DNA from: CAWAMR01 sp963783095
GTDB taxonomy: Bacteria > Planctomycetota > Planctomycetia > Gemmatales > Gemmataceae
Length of the DNA: 64,000 nt
Direction: 5' to 3'
Assembly: GCA_963783095.1 (NCBI GenBank)
Contig: CAWAMR010000013.1
Coordinates: forward strand, 372,001 to 436,000
The notes beneath the pieces were generated by a model. The model made no database searches. It was not told where the DNA came from and was given only the letters and a program-made list of their open reading frames with translations. Of this stretch, positions 55,427 to 64,000 are shown in pieces; position 1 is the first letter of the stretch, and each line of letters starts with the position of its first letter. A program made the translations under genes and the position numbers.

Positions 55427-55847
55427 GGCATCGAACTTTCGTTTGAAGTTGAACTATTCTCATCAAAATGTTGCACATAAATCTTCTGCGAATCCGTTTG
55501 GATCGACTCGATAGTCCAGCGAGAAAATGCCGATTATTCAGGATGTACGTCGATAGGCCCTCCATTTGACGCGAGCGCTTCAAGCAAACTTCACCGTAGT
55601 GCTCTGTCAAGGCTAAGAATTGGGGTTGGCAAGCGCGCAAATGTGCTGCGTAGCCGCGTTCGCGCAGAACGCGGGGGCTTGAAGGGTCAACATTCAGGTG
55701 ATTGCCCTCGGAAGGTTGCCCGCGTTCTGCGCGAACGCGGCTACGGCGGCGAATTGTCCGGCGTTTTAAGCGAGTTCCAAAATCACCAACCCCAAAATTA
55801 AGCTTTGACAAGGCAGTAGCCTATTTTGGGACACTGGGAAGGATAGC
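55427..55847. other. Intergenic region with palindrome P3
   Basis: No gene is supported. Its main feature is a strong palindrome at 55649-55745. The remaining bases carry no recognisable element. It separates two rightward genes. Confidence 0.6.
55649..55745. repeat. Palindrome P3, 27-bp perfect arms
   Basis: The arms (55649-55675 and 55719-55745) are exact inverted copies containing CGCGTTCGCGCAGAACGCGG and enclose 43 bases. It is different from the P1 and P2 elements. It could form a large hairpin and is probably a mobile or structural repeat. Confidence 0.85.
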
Positions 55848-57416
55848 ATGCCACCGCCGAAATGCGATCGACTCATCAAATGGGGGATGCTGGCATTTCT
55901 GCTCTCGACGGCGGGCTGCGCAAGTATCGATGTGCCGAGCATGACTCCGGAGTTGAATCCGCCGGTTTATTTTGGGGCAGGTTCAAGCGAATCCCTGGAG
56001 GAGGAAAGCAAGGAACAGGATAATCCAAATGCAGCTGTTCGGATGAGTTCCCATCAGTCTGAGCCGCAGGCAGATCCATCCGTTGTGCAATTTGCTCAAG
56101 ACAAAAGGGATGAACTTGCACCCGGAGACAAAGGCGATATCAAGCCACCGCAACTGAAAAGCCCCGAACCCGTTGCCGGCCCCAAAGCCCCGACGGTCAA
56201 AGCCATTACGCTCGATCGTGCCATCAATACTACTCTTATTGCCGATCCGAGACTGCGCGTCGGGTTTGAGTCGATCAACCAGGCCAATGCAAATTTGCTC
56301 ACGGCTTCGCTTCGACCCAATCCATACCTCTTTACCGACGCCCAGCTTTTGCCGCTGACGCGCCCATTTGTCGTCGACCAAACGGGTGGACCACCGCAGG
56401 CCGATGCGCTGTTGAGTTACCCGATCGACTGGTTTCTCTTTGGCAAGCGTGCTGCCAACATGGCCGCAGCGAACATGGGAGTGAGGGTTTCCCAGGCGGC
56501 GTACAACGATCTCATTCGTCGGCGCATGACGGAAACCGCAGTCTTCTTTTACGATGTCCTGGAAGCCAAAGCGCTGATGGGGCTTGCCGGAAAAGATGTC
56601 GCTTACTTCGAGCAAGTCGAGGCTATTACCAAAAAAGCCGTGCTTGCCGGCGGCCGGTCCGATGTTGACTTGAAGCGAGTCGAGCTCGACTTGCTCAACA
56701 GTAAAAGAGCCTTGCGGGATACGGAGTTGCTGCTGGTCACCGCACAAGCTCGCCTTCGAGCGGTGATGGGTCTGGAAAACTCCGACGCAAGTTTTGATGT
56801 CGATGGGAATTTGCAAGCCAAACTGAGCGCGGAGCCGATCTCGGCAACAGAAGCGTACCAAGTCGCGGTGGACAATCGGCCCGACCTTGAATCGGATCGA
56901 CTGCGGATCGCCGAGGCTATTGCCCAGGTCACGGCAGAGAACCGGAAAGCCTATCCTGACGTGACTCCCCACATCGGAGTGACACGTCAATTTCAGGGCA
57001 AAGCGATGGGTATGCCCGATGCGAATTCCTACGAAATTGCCCTGACCACCACCCTGCCGTTTAGCAATCGCAACCAGGGGAATCGCAGCAGGGCGATGTC
57101 GGTGCTGGCACAAAGACGTTACGAATTGCAGGCAAGTTTGGTCAATTTGCGAGCAGAAATCGAACAGGCTGCGCAAGCCTTTCGCACGGCCTACCAAAAT
57201 GCGACTTCGGTTGCCGAGGAGCAACTCAAACTCGCCACCGAAGTCCGCGACAGCTTGAATAAAAGCTACGCAGCAGGCGGCAGTCCCCTGATTGACGTTC
57301 TCGACGCCGAACGCAACTACCGCGATACATATCGAACGTATATCACGGGCCGAGCCAATTACTGGCGAGCGCTTCACAAACTCAATTCCGCCATCGGGAA
57401 ACAGGTAGTGAAATAA
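55848..57416 (+). CDS. TolC-family outer membrane efflux lipoprotein
   Basis: This is a 522-residue protein with a lipobox (LLSTAGCAS), and a charged, Pro-rich linker to about residue 120. The TolC core follows as two coiled-coil pairs (AITLDRAINTTLIADPRLRVG, LLLVTAQARLRAVMGLEN; later NRPDLESDRLRIAEAIAQV, YAAGGSPLIDVLDAERNYRD). The GG-x-x-DVL and NRPDL motifs are typical. It probably forms the outer part of an efflux system; inner-membrane partners are not adjacent. Confidence 0.88.
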   Translation: MPPPKCDRLIKWGMLAFLLSTAGCASIDVPSMTPELNPPVYFGAGSSESLEEESKEQDNPNAAVRMSSHQSEPQADPSVVQFAQDKRDELAPGDKGDIKPPQLKSPEPVAGPKAPTVKAITLDRAINTTLIADPRLRVGFESINQANANLLTASLRPNPYLFTDAQLLPLTRPFVVDQTGGPPQADALLSYPIDWFLFGKRAANMAAANMGVRVSQAAYNDLIRRRMTETAVFFYDVLEAKALMGLAGKDVAYFEQVEAITKKAVLAGGRSDVDLKRVELDLLNSKRALRDTELLLVTAQARLRAVMGLENSDASFDVDGNLQAKLSAEPISATEAYQVAVDNRPDLESDRLRIAEAIAQVTAENRKAYPDVTPHIGVTRQFQGKAMGMPDANSYEIALTTTLPFSNRNQGNRSRAMSVLAQRRYELQASLVNLRAEIEQAAQAFRTAYQNATSVAEEQLKLATEVRDSLNKSYAAGGSPLIDVLDAERNYRDTYRTYITGRANYWRALHKLNSAIGKQVVK

Positions 57417-57508
57417 CCACTCTCTTTATGAATCCACGTCTGGACTGCTTATGATCCATTGTTGCGTCTGCGGACAATTACTGCACTTGGCCGCTTCGCG
57501 CAAATGCT

Positions 57509-57567
57509 GAAAGTTTCGTCTACACCCAAGACAGAATGCGGAATCTTGACTGTCTTGCGAAACTTTC
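57509..57567. repeat. Nested inverted repeat upstream of small secreted protein
   Basis: The outer arms GAAAGTTTCG (57509-57518) and CGAAACTTTC (57558-57567) are perfect. The inner arms CAAGACAG (57527-57534) and CTGTCTTG (57550-57557) are perfect as well. The two right arms are adjacent, while the two left arms are 8 bases apart. It lies 70 bases before the next start and may be an operator or an RNA structure. Confidence 0.65.
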
Positions 57568-57636
57568 TTCCTCGAGACGTGTTCAATTCAATATTCTAAT
57601 TCTCATCAGCCAAATCACGACTCAGCGGAGCAGCCT

Positions 57637-58193
57637 ATGAAACTCATCCAGGGAAACCGGCTTGGTGGCGGATGGAAGGCCGGAATGTTTATTCTTGCCG
57701 CAATTACAATGGGCTGTTTCGTTTCGAGTTCGGCGAACGCACAACGATTGCCTCGTGGGCGCAGCAAGCCGCGATGAAAAAGCAAGCCCAGGGCGCGTCC
57801 AATCAACAGTTGATGGCAGCCATTCAGACTCTGCAATCGGTTAAGCTCACTTTGGAAAAGGCAGATCACGATTATGGCGGTCATCGCGCTGCAGCGGTTA
57901 AGGACATCGCAAAAGCCGAACAGCAGCTGCTCCGAGCACTTCATGCTCATCAAAAGTTGGGGAATGCCGGCAAGGTTCCGGCGATGGGAGAACCCCAGGC
58001 TCTTTCGAATGCCCAATTGGCACAAACCATCCCGGTGTTGAGCAACACCATCACATTGCTCGGCAGTGCCAATCACGATTACGGCGGCCATCGTCAGAAG
58101 GCGATCCAGGATTTGCAAGCGGCAATCAACCAATTGCAAGTGGCCCTGAAGTCCGCAAAACAACCGAAACAGAACAAGAATTTAGCAAGATAA
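57637..58193 (+). CDS. Secreted protein with two DYGGHR repeats (frameshifted)
   Basis: ATG 57637 gives a signal peptide (GMFILAAITMGCFVSSSANA) and ends after a basic run at 57774. Another frame, open through to 58193, holds QQAAMKKQAQGASNQQLMAAI and the mature part, so one base appears lost near 57765. The mature part has two copies of a helical unit, each beginning DHDYGGHRAAAVKDI or NHDYGGHRQKAIQDL and ending in an L-rich helix. Function unknown; the conserved His could bind metal. Confidence 0.65.
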
Positions 58194-58253
58194 TCGTCGA
58201 GTGAAAGCGCAGCGGGATATTGCTCTGCGACTCCAACTCTAGAGTTTCCGGAT

Positions 58254-59156
58254 TCATTCTGGCACCAGTTTCCGAAATAAAACAGGAACGGGTGCAACCA
58301 ATTCCAACCTTTCACCAGTCACTGGGTGCGTGAAACACAATCGCCAGGCGTGTAGATAGAGTCTTCCAACAGGGTTTGTTCGTGCGCCGTACTTCAGATC
58401 GCCCACGATCGGGGTGCCGCGGTCTGACATGTGAACGCGAATCTGGTGTTTTCTGCCGGTGTCGAGCTGTATTTCAACCCGGCAAAAATCGCCTTTCGAC
58501 TTCAAAACTCGGTAATGGCTGACGGCCAATTGAGAATCGCGTCCAGGTGGTGCACTATAGACTTTTAGACTTGAGCTTTCGACCAAATAACTGCGAATCG
58601 TGTCACTCGCAGGCTGGGGAATACCCTCGACAATGGCTACATAGCACTTCTCCGTCTGTTGCCATGCCGTTTGCAATTGCTCCTGAATTTCGGCAGACTT
58701 TGCCAACAGCAGCAAACCCGAAGTTTCCCGATCCAGGCGATGAACCACAAAGGCGCGACCTGCTCGCTTCGTTGACTGCTTTCGCAAGTAGTCGTTGACG
58801 AGTTGATGAGCAGTTCCGATTTTCTGTTTCTCCGTTCCGATGCTTAACATCCCCGCTGGCTTATTTACCAAGATCAGCGCATCGTCTTCAAAAACGACTG
58901 GAATACCTGCTCGTTCCAGCAACCCAGCAGCACTCGGTTGCGGCTTTCCCACACCGACGACATCTCCGCAGTTGAGCGGGTGATCGAACTGGCTCACGGC
59001 CACTCCGTTCACGTCGACGCATCCCCACCGAAGCAGTTCCTTTACCCGGCTGCGCTTCATCGGTGCCAACACACGCAACAGATACTCCAGCAGGTATGAG
59101 GGCTGTTCGGGCCGAAATTCTCGCCGCAATGCGAATTGTTTGCCAGGATCGGCCAT
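58254..59156 (-). CDS. RluA-family pseudouridine synthase
   Basis: ATG 59156 with GGAG upstream gives 300 residues. An S4 domain (LLEYLLRVLAPMKRSRVKELL) precedes the synthase domain with VVFEDDALILVNKPAGMLS and the catalytic motif VVHRLDRETSGLLLLAKS. TGRKHQIRVHMSDRGTPIVGD is the family's second marker. It modifies uridines in rRNA or tRNA; which ones cannot be told. Confidence 0.9.
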   Translation of the reverse strand: MADPGKQFALRREFRPEQPSYLLEYLLRVLAPMKRSRVKELLRWGCVDVNGVAVSQFDHPLNCGDVVGVGKPQPSAAGLLERAGIPVVFEDDALILVNKPAGMLSIGTEKQKIGTAHQLVNDYLRKQSTKRAGRAFVVHRLDRETSGLLLLAKSAEIQEQLQTAWQQTEKCYVAIVEGIPQPASDTIRSYLVESSSLKVYSAPPGRDSQLAVSHYRVLKSKGDFCRVEIQLDTGRKHQIRVHMSDRGTPIVGDLKYGARTNPVGRLYLHAWRLCFTHPVTGERLELVAPVPVLFRKLVPE

Positions 59157-59303
59157 TGCCAACGCTCCAACCTTATACCACCCTTTTCGCTGGTAGGAGA
59201 AACGGGCCAGTGCCTTGCTTACTCTACGAATCATTCGCGAATTACGAAGGGATTTGCGGTTTCGCATTTTCCCAATCGCGAGCCTGCTTCATAAACTCCC
59301 TAC

Positions 59304-60536
59304 ATGAAAATTGCTTACCTCACCAATCAATATCCTCACGTTCGGCACACCTTTATCCGCCGTGAGATTGTCGCTCTCGAAGTGCATGGGGTTGACGTAG
59401 CACGATTTTCCATACGCGATGCAGGGCGAGATCTCGTGGATGTAGCGGATCAGGCAGAATATCAGAAGACTCACGCTCTCTTGGCCGAAGGAAAACTTCG
59501 GCTCCTCTTCGCCTGGATTGCAACCTCGACGACCCGGCCGATTCGGTGGTGTCGTGCTCTAGCCTGGACGTTTCGCCTTGGACGACGATCCGATCGCGGC
59601 ATCCTTCGGCATCTTATTTATTTCGCCGAGGCCTGCCTGCTTCGCAAACGGCTGCAACAGGCAAATGTAACCCATCTGCATGTCCACTTTGCTACGAACC
59701 CGGCTGCGGTGGCGCTACTCTGCAAGGTGCTGGGCGGTCCTGGATACAGCATTACGGTTCACGGGCCGGAAGAATGGGATCGTCCGGAAGCGCTATCGCT
59801 GAAGGCGAAATACGAGAATGCCGATTTTGTTGTCGCCGTCAGCGATTTTGGACGCTGCCAGGTGTACCGCTGGACCTCCTTGAGCTATTGGCCCCGCGTT
59901 CATGTCATCCGCTGCGGCGTCGATGAAGCCTACCTGACGATGGTTCCCGAACCCGTACCCGAAACTCGACGACTGGTCCTGATTGGCGGACTGGTTGAAC
60001 AAAAAGGCCATCTGCTGCTGGTGCAAGCCCTGGCGCGTGTGGCGAAAGCGGGACACGATTTTGAGATGATTTTCATAGGGGATGGTCCGCTTCGTCCTGT
60101 GATTGAAGAAGAAATCCGCAAACATGGACTCGAAGAAAAGATTCACCTCACCGGCTGGCAGAGCAATGCGCAAGTGCGCGAACATTTGCGAGGCGCGCGA
60201 GCGCTGGTCATGCCAAGCTTCGCCGAAAATCTTCCTGTGGCAATGATGGAGGCGCTGGCAATGGGCCGGCCCGTTCTCGGAACTTATATTGCGGGCGTAC
60301 CGGAACTGGTCGAAAATGGCGTCACGGGTTGGCTCGTTCCTGCCGGAAACATTGTCGCGACCGCTGAAGCCGTGCAACGAATTCTGGCGACACCGACCGA
60401 TCAGCTTTCGGCCATGGGCAGGGCGGGCACGACCTTGGTGCGGACGATGCACGATGCCAACCAAGAAGCAGCCAAGCTGCTGGAATTGTTTCGCTCGAAT
60501 GGCGATAGCGAAACCTCGACTGGTAACGTAGGATAA
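59304..60536 (+). CDS. GT4 glycosyltransferase (first of the glycan cluster)
   Basis: This is a 410-residue GT-B enzyme. N-terminal KIAYLTNQYPHVRHTFIRRE is typical of exopolysaccharide GT4 enzymes, followed by HLHVHFATNPAAVALL and ITVHGPEEW. The C-terminal half has LIGGLVEQKGHLLLVQA, IFIGDGPLRPVIE and the E-x7-E motif ENLPVAMME. It probably adds a sugar to a surface glycan. Confidence 0.9.
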   Translation: MKIAYLTNQYPHVRHTFIRREIVALEVHGVDVARFSIRDAGRDLVDVADQAEYQKTHALLAEGKLRLLFAWIATSTTRPIRWCRALAWTFRLGRRSDRGILRHLIYFAEACLLRKRLQQANVTHLHVHFATNPAAVALLCKVLGGPGYSITVHGPEEWDRPEALSLKAKYENADFVVAVSDFGRCQVYRWTSLSYWPRVHVIRCGVDEAYLTMVPEPVPETRRLVLIGGLVEQKGHLLLVQALARVAKAGHDFEMIFIGDGPLRPVIEEEIRKHGLEEKIHLTGWQSNAQVREHLRGARALVMPSFAENLPVAMMEALAMGRPVLGTYIAGVPELVENGVTGWLVPAGNIVATAEAVQRILATPTDQLSAMGRAGTTLVRTMHDANQEAAKLLELFRSNGDSETSTGNVG

Positions 60537-60615
60537 ATCCCCAAAGAACTCACTCGTCGGTTACTCCGGCTCGTTGACATTGGCTGAATTCTCTTCTTCA
60601 ACAACGGATATTCTC

Positions 60616-61625
60616 ATGGATGTCGCCGCTCCCCCGGCTACAGTCGATCGTCGTTTCCCTTTCCCTTCAGCGCTTTCAGGTCCGCTTCTTGGCCTGGTCG
60701 GCGTGATGCTCTTTTTCACAGTCCTTATCGGAATTAACGGCGAACTGGCCTCCTTCATCAGCTACGGCAACGTGCGTGTACTCGTACACGAAGGGACGAT
60801 TCCCGGCGTATTGGCTCTGGGAATGCTGCTCGTAATTATCACTGGCGGGATCGATCTAAGTATCGGCGCGGTCGTTGCCCTGGTCACCGTAATCACCATG
60901 CGAGTGTACATCCTGGCCTATCACTGGCAACTCCCAGTTGCCAGCTTGCTTGCCGTGCTTGCGGGCGTTTTGACCGGATGCTTTGCGGCTTCATCAACGG
61001 CAACGTCATCACCCGGCTCAAACTGCCTCCGTTCGTGGTCACACTCGGAATGCTCAGTATCGCACGCGGATCGGCCATCTGGATTGCCGAGCGATCCCCG
61101 ATCGCTTTTCCTGTGAACGGCCGGCCGGAATGGGTCGAAATGCTGGGGAAAAGTCAGGTATATAATCCCGGCTTTGTGAGCCTTATTCTCTTGGCGATTT
61201 TGGTGGCAGGATTGTTGCGCTCCACCGTTCTGGGCCGACACATTTTCGCGGTTGGTTCCAATGAAGCAACGGCCCGGCTCTGTGGGATTTCCGTCGAGCG
61301 AACCAAGGTTTTGGTTTATACCCTCTCCGGTCTGTTCAGCGGCTGGGCCGGAGTGTTGATGTTTGCCCACGGCGATTGCGGCAATCCGAGTGCAGCGGAG
61401 GGCTGGGAACTGATCGTCATTGCTGCCGTCGTGATTGGTGGAGCGAGTCTCACCGGAGGAAGAGGAACTGTTATAGGCACAATGATCGGCGTGTTAGTCC
61501 TGGGGTTATTGGAAAATGGCGTAACCTTGTGTAACGTACCCGTGGAGATCAAATACATCCTGATTGGCGTGATTATTCTGGCCAATGCAGCGTTGAGTCG
61601 AGCCAATCGATCTTCCGGGAAATAA
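60616..61625 (+). CDS. Sugar-type ABC transporter permease (one frameshift)
   Basis: This is an RbsC-like (BPD_transp_2) membrane protein of about 335 residues. The marker ITGGIDLSIGAVVAL is present, followed by two helices. Near 60980 the frame changes and resumes as GFINGNVITRLKLPPFVVTLG, AVGSNEATARLCGISVERTK and GGASLTGGRGTVIGT, all typical. ATG 60616 is chosen over TTG 60574. No ATPase or binding protein gene accompanies it in the window, which is unusual. Confidence 0.85.
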
Positions 61626-61885
61626 CAAAAAATGATCCGTTGATTGGTCAAATTCGTTGACCCGGCAAGCTGGGCAGAGCGAGAACTTGCCGCGTCGCCA
61701 TTTCACCATTTCAAATACCAAAAGTGTAACGCAGTTCCCATCGTTCCATCGAAAGTTTACATTGCAAGGCTGCCGATTATTAGATGGTTCGTTGACTCGA
61801 ACCGGGTGAGGCGATCGTGCTATGGTTCACGCGACCCAAGGTCGGCCCGGGTTGACGATGCCTTGGCACCAGCTGGGAGTGTCTA

Positions 61886-62914
61886 ATGAAGGTAACCGTG
61901 TGTATCCCGACCTGGAACGGCGAACGGTATCTCGCCGAGACCTTGTGCAGTGTCTTGGCACAGAGTTATGAAAACTTTGAATGCCTCGTCGTGGATGACG
62001 CCTCGACTGACCACACACTTGACATCGTTGATACTTTCAAAGATTCTCGAATCCGGCGTCACGTGAACCCAAAGCAACTGGGCATCGCGAGAAATTATCA
62101 ACACTGTCTGGAACTGGCCTGTGGGGAATACATCAACGTATTCCAGCAGGATGACGTGATGGTGCCCGACAATCTGGAGCGCAAACTGGCAGTCCTCGAT
62201 GCCGACCCCAGCATCAGCTTCGTCCACTCCAGCGCAGAATTACTAACTTCTTCTGCCGGCTCGGCTGAAGTCATTGCTTGCTATGCTCCAACCGACCAGG
62301 TTCTCGACGGCAATCGAATGTTCCGCGAACTGCTCCTGACCCAGAACCACATCTGTAACCCCGCAGTCGTCGCTCGACGGCAAATGATGCTCGACGTCGG
62401 CGGCTATGACGCTGAGGCAGACTATACTTGCGACTACGAAATCTGGATGAAGATGTGCGTCAATCGGCGTGTCGGGTTTGTCGCGGAACCTCTGGTGAAA
62501 TACCGCTGGCACGAGACAAATTCCACGCAAAGGTTCACTACGGGAATTCGCAAGAAACAGTTCAATCGCGCTCGAAACGAGGCGATGCGATTCTACCAGT
62601 TGACCAGCATTCATAACGATGCGGACCTGATGCGCTTTGCCCTGGATCAAGTGTTGGTATTCGATTCCTGGGAAACCGAGTTGCTACAGCGCAACGCTTG
62701 GCTGGAGTCGCAAGCCACCAGCTGGCAACATACCGCAGAGGATCTCTCCCGACGGTTAGAAAACTCCGTGAAAGAATGGGCCGCGATGGAAGAACACTTG
62801 CGCCGCGAACTGGAACGGAGCGAGCATGCACTGGCACATATCGCGAATTCACGGATCTGGTGCTTGGCCTTGAAACTGCGTTCTCTCTTCGGTCTTCGCC
62901 GGCTTACCCATTAA
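61886..62914 (+). CDS. GT2 glycosyltransferase
   Basis: This is a 342-residue GT-A enzyme. VTVCIPTWNGERYLAETL starts the domain, DDASTDHTLDIV binds the nucleotide, and VFQQDDVMVPDNLERKL contains the metal-binding acidic pair. The last ~80 residues form a coiled coil (LSRRLENSVKEWAAMEEHL), an extension not usual for GT2. It adds a sugar from a nucleotide donor. Confidence 0.88.
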   Translation: MKVTVCIPTWNGERYLAETLCSVLAQSYENFECLVVDDASTDHTLDIVDTFKDSRIRRHVNPKQLGIARNYQHCLELACGEYINVFQQDDVMVPDNLERKLAVLDADPSISFVHSSAELLTSSAGSAEVIACYAPTDQVLDGNRMFRELLLTQNHICNPAVVARRQMMLDVGGYDAEADYTCDYEIWMKMCVNRRVGFVAEPLVKYRWHETNSTQRFTTGIRKKQFNRARNEAMRFYQLTSIHNDADLMRFALDQVLVFDSWETELLQRNAWLESQATSWQHTAEDLSRRLENSVKEWAAMEEHLRRELERSEHALAHIANSRIWCLALKLRSLFGLRRLTH

Positions 62915-62977
62915 CGACGAACGCGGGTTTCTTATCGACGATGGCAAGGATGAATGGCCTGGTCGGAGGGAAGTGCT

Positions 62978-64000
62978 ATGAACGGAATCGAGCCGGCAAC
63001 GACAAAAAGTCTTCGTGTGTTGTTCGTGTGCTTTGCGGACAGTTCTCATTCCCATTCGTGGATGGATCTGCTGGCAAACTCCAATATCCAGGCACGAGCG
63101 TTTGCAGTCATGGTCCTGGGCGATGGATTGTTGGGCGGGATGTACGATCCGCAGCCCTGGAATCAGCCCATGTATGTCTGTGTTCCTCCCAAGGTACATC
63201 GTCCCGGAGGCATGGTTCGCTCGCTCTTCCCGGATTTGCCAGGAATGCGCCGGCTCGGTGAGTGGGCGGATGCGCTGGAATCTCAAGGCAAAATACCTCA
63301 AGCGGATCATCCAGCGGTGGAGACCACACATCGTTCACAGTCTGGCCGTCAAGCCGTCGGGAATTTTGACGTGGGAAGCGCTCCGTGAAATGCCTCGTGC
63401 CGCCCGGCCCAGGTGGATGGTTTCCGGCTGGGGCAGCGATCTGAATCTGGGCCTAGACATGCCGGAGGTTCGGGATCAACTGATCGAAGTTCTGCACCAT
63501 TGCGATGGCTTCATTCCCGATTCTCGCCGCGACCTGGGCAAAGCGCTACGAGTCGGTCTCGACCCTGCAAAAGTGATGTCTTATGAGCCGATCCCCGGGC
63601 ACGGAGGCTGCGATCCGAATGCCTTTCCCTTGCGTCGTGTCGATGTCCCCAACCGCGACGTGCTGCTGTTCATGAAGGCACTCGATACCGGCGTCAACGA
63701 CGTGGGCAAGGTGCTTCAGGCAATACAGAATATCGAGCCCCATTTATCCGGTTATGAAGTTCACCTGACCATCTGCTCGCCTGAGACTCGAGCGATGGTG
63801 GAGAAACTTCCCATCTCGCTGCAAAAGCGTATGCATTGCCATCCCATGTTATCCGAACCGGACTTGAATCAGCTCTTGAGCCGGGCACGAGTGGTCGTGG
63901 CTCCCTCGACCAGTGATGGGACGCCGGTCGCCATGCTCGATGCCATGGCGGTCGGCGCTGTGCCGCTGTTCTCTCCGATCGAATCGATTACCGATTGGAT
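62978..64000 (+). CDS. GT4-like glycosyltransferase (frameshifted, cut by window end)
   Basis: ATG 62978 with GGAGGG upstream gives SLRVLFVCFADSSHSHSWMDLL. A frame change near 63280 is followed by NLKAKYLKRIIQRWRPHIVHSL, the typical GT4 acceptor end. The second half (WMVSGWGSDLNLGL, VVAPSTSDGTPVAMLDAMAV with a D-x7-D variant of the E-x7-E motif) is open to base 64000. It is the last visible gene of the glycan cluster. Confidence 0.75.

Overview
The window reads as one chromosomal contig from a Planctomycetota bacterium, probably Gemmatales-like. The evidence is a DUF1501 gene beside a DUF1549/DUF1553 gene, a secreted sulfatase, a CxxCH-bearing secreted protein, several secreted or zinc-ribbon proteins of planctomycete type, and a characteristic EF-P. 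The assignment is by recognition of protein families, not by a search.

Positions 1-8908 are the right end of a prophage. A rightward, overlapping operon carries head-tail completion and tail genes: a tail-tube-like protein, a tail assembly chaperone with an A AAA AAC slippery site, a short tape-measure protein, a distal tail protein, a collagen-like Gly-X-Thr fibre, a GT4 glycosyltransferase and a small coiled-coil protein. It stops at a 3' fragment of tRNA-Ser(GCU), which I read as the attachment site. Host genes begin with EF-P at 9040.

Positions 9.0-31.9 kb hold mixed host genes: efp, a zinc-ribbon membrane protein, a COG2509 FAD dehydrogenase, an endonuclease V-like gene, a three-gene leftward cassette of unknown role (14.1-15.4 kb), the DUF1549/1553 and DUF1501 genes, a YyaL-DsbD fusion, aroK, a prepilin peptidase and hisH. 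Positions 31.9-38.8 kb are a complete leftward phosphate operon in the order pstS-pstC-pstA-phoR-pstB-phoU-phoB. Next come a LivJ-like lipoprotein, a histidine phosphatase, a repeat cluster (41.1-41.8 kb), DUF1415, a HerA-like ATPase, trpE, a VWA protein, an Sm-like small protein and a complete ISKra4-type insertion sequence (48125-49590, 8-bp target duplication). Positions 51.9-53.8 kb form a small leftward accessory island (Imm11-like immunity gene, HicA, HicB, DUF433). After a sulfatase, a TolC-type efflux protein and a pseudouridine synthase, 59.3-64 kb is a glycan cluster (GT4, sugar-type ABC permease, GT2, second GT4 cut by the window end).

Two things shape the reading of the whole window. 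First, many conserved genes carry single frameshifts (efp, DUF1501, aroK, phoB, phoU, histidine phosphatase, permease, GT4), and two GC-rich blocks (about 15.6-17.5 and 21.6-22.4 kb) carry many. This looks more like uncorrected indels in the assembly than gene decay. Second, intergenic spaces are rich in perfect palindromes and repeats of several unrelated families. Two further frameshifts, in the tail chaperone and in the transposase, sit on classical slippery heptamers and are probably programmed.
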